This document shows, piece after piece, positions 45,989 to 46,055 of a DNA stretch of 46,055 nt. A model generated the notes under the pieces. The model had not been told where the DNA came from. It ran no database searches and was given only the letters and a program-made list of their open reading frames with translations. Numbering within the stretch: position 1 is the first letter of the stretch; each line of letters starts with the position of its first letter. The position numbers and the translations under genes were made by a program. The stretch is from Bacillota bacterium (lineage in GTDB: Bacteria; Bacillota; Clostridia; UBA1381): positions 1-46,055 of the forward strand of contig JAIKVQ010000155.1 of the NCBI GenBank assembly GCA_024685565.1, read 5' to 3'.

Positions 45989-46055
45989 TATGTATGCTTG
46001 TTATTTCTTAAACTATTTTTTGGGAATGTTGAATTCTTCATAATAGTTTGTAAAA

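Noticed and set aside
1-46055. CRISPR array, prophage, transposase, rRNA or tRNA genes
   Set aside because: No regularly spaced repeats, integrase/transposase/phage structural ORFs or recognisable rRNA/tRNA sequence seen by reading; small RNAs without strong motifs cannot be excluded without a covariance search.

Overview
This 46 kb window looks like the chromosome of an anaerobic, low-to-moderate GC Firmicute of class Clostridia; it shows no prophage, CRISPR array, rRNA or tRNA. Left to right it holds: (1) a minus-strand division/cell-wall (dcw) cluster mraZ-rsmH-ftsL-PASTA PBP (spoVD-like)-murE-murF-mraY-ftsW-murG (murG truncated by the left edge), with no murD between mraY and ftsW; (2) plus-strand lgt and a pyruvate:ferredoxin oxidoreductase; (3) a ~0.5 kb hairpin-rich non-coding island bracketed by two copies of the same 40 bp terminator hairpin; (4) miaB-ylbF-mutS-mutL-miaA on the minus strand; (5) a metallophosphoesterase, a small Xre regulator with a palindromic upstream region, and a DacF-type carboxypeptidase; (6) rho, cvpA, a membrane-anchored beta-propeller protein, truA, ecfT-ecfA2-ecfA1, a methyltransferase and an ECF S-like protein; (7) rluA and alaX; (8) a SCIFF ranthipeptide-type locus (radical SAM/SPASM maturase plus precursor); (9) an Orn/Lys/Arg decarboxylase, mgtC, and an NhaC-family transporter behind a lysine riboswitch; (10) glgB-glgC-glgD. 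The most interesting item is the SCIFF precursor. It is a tandem in-frame duplication (two 43-residue units, 14 Cys). Thirty-four consecutive residues are identical between units despite 9 synonymous codon differences, and the residue I recall as the Thr thioether acceptor in characterised SCIFF peptides is Gly in both units. All calls come from reading the sequence; no database search was run.
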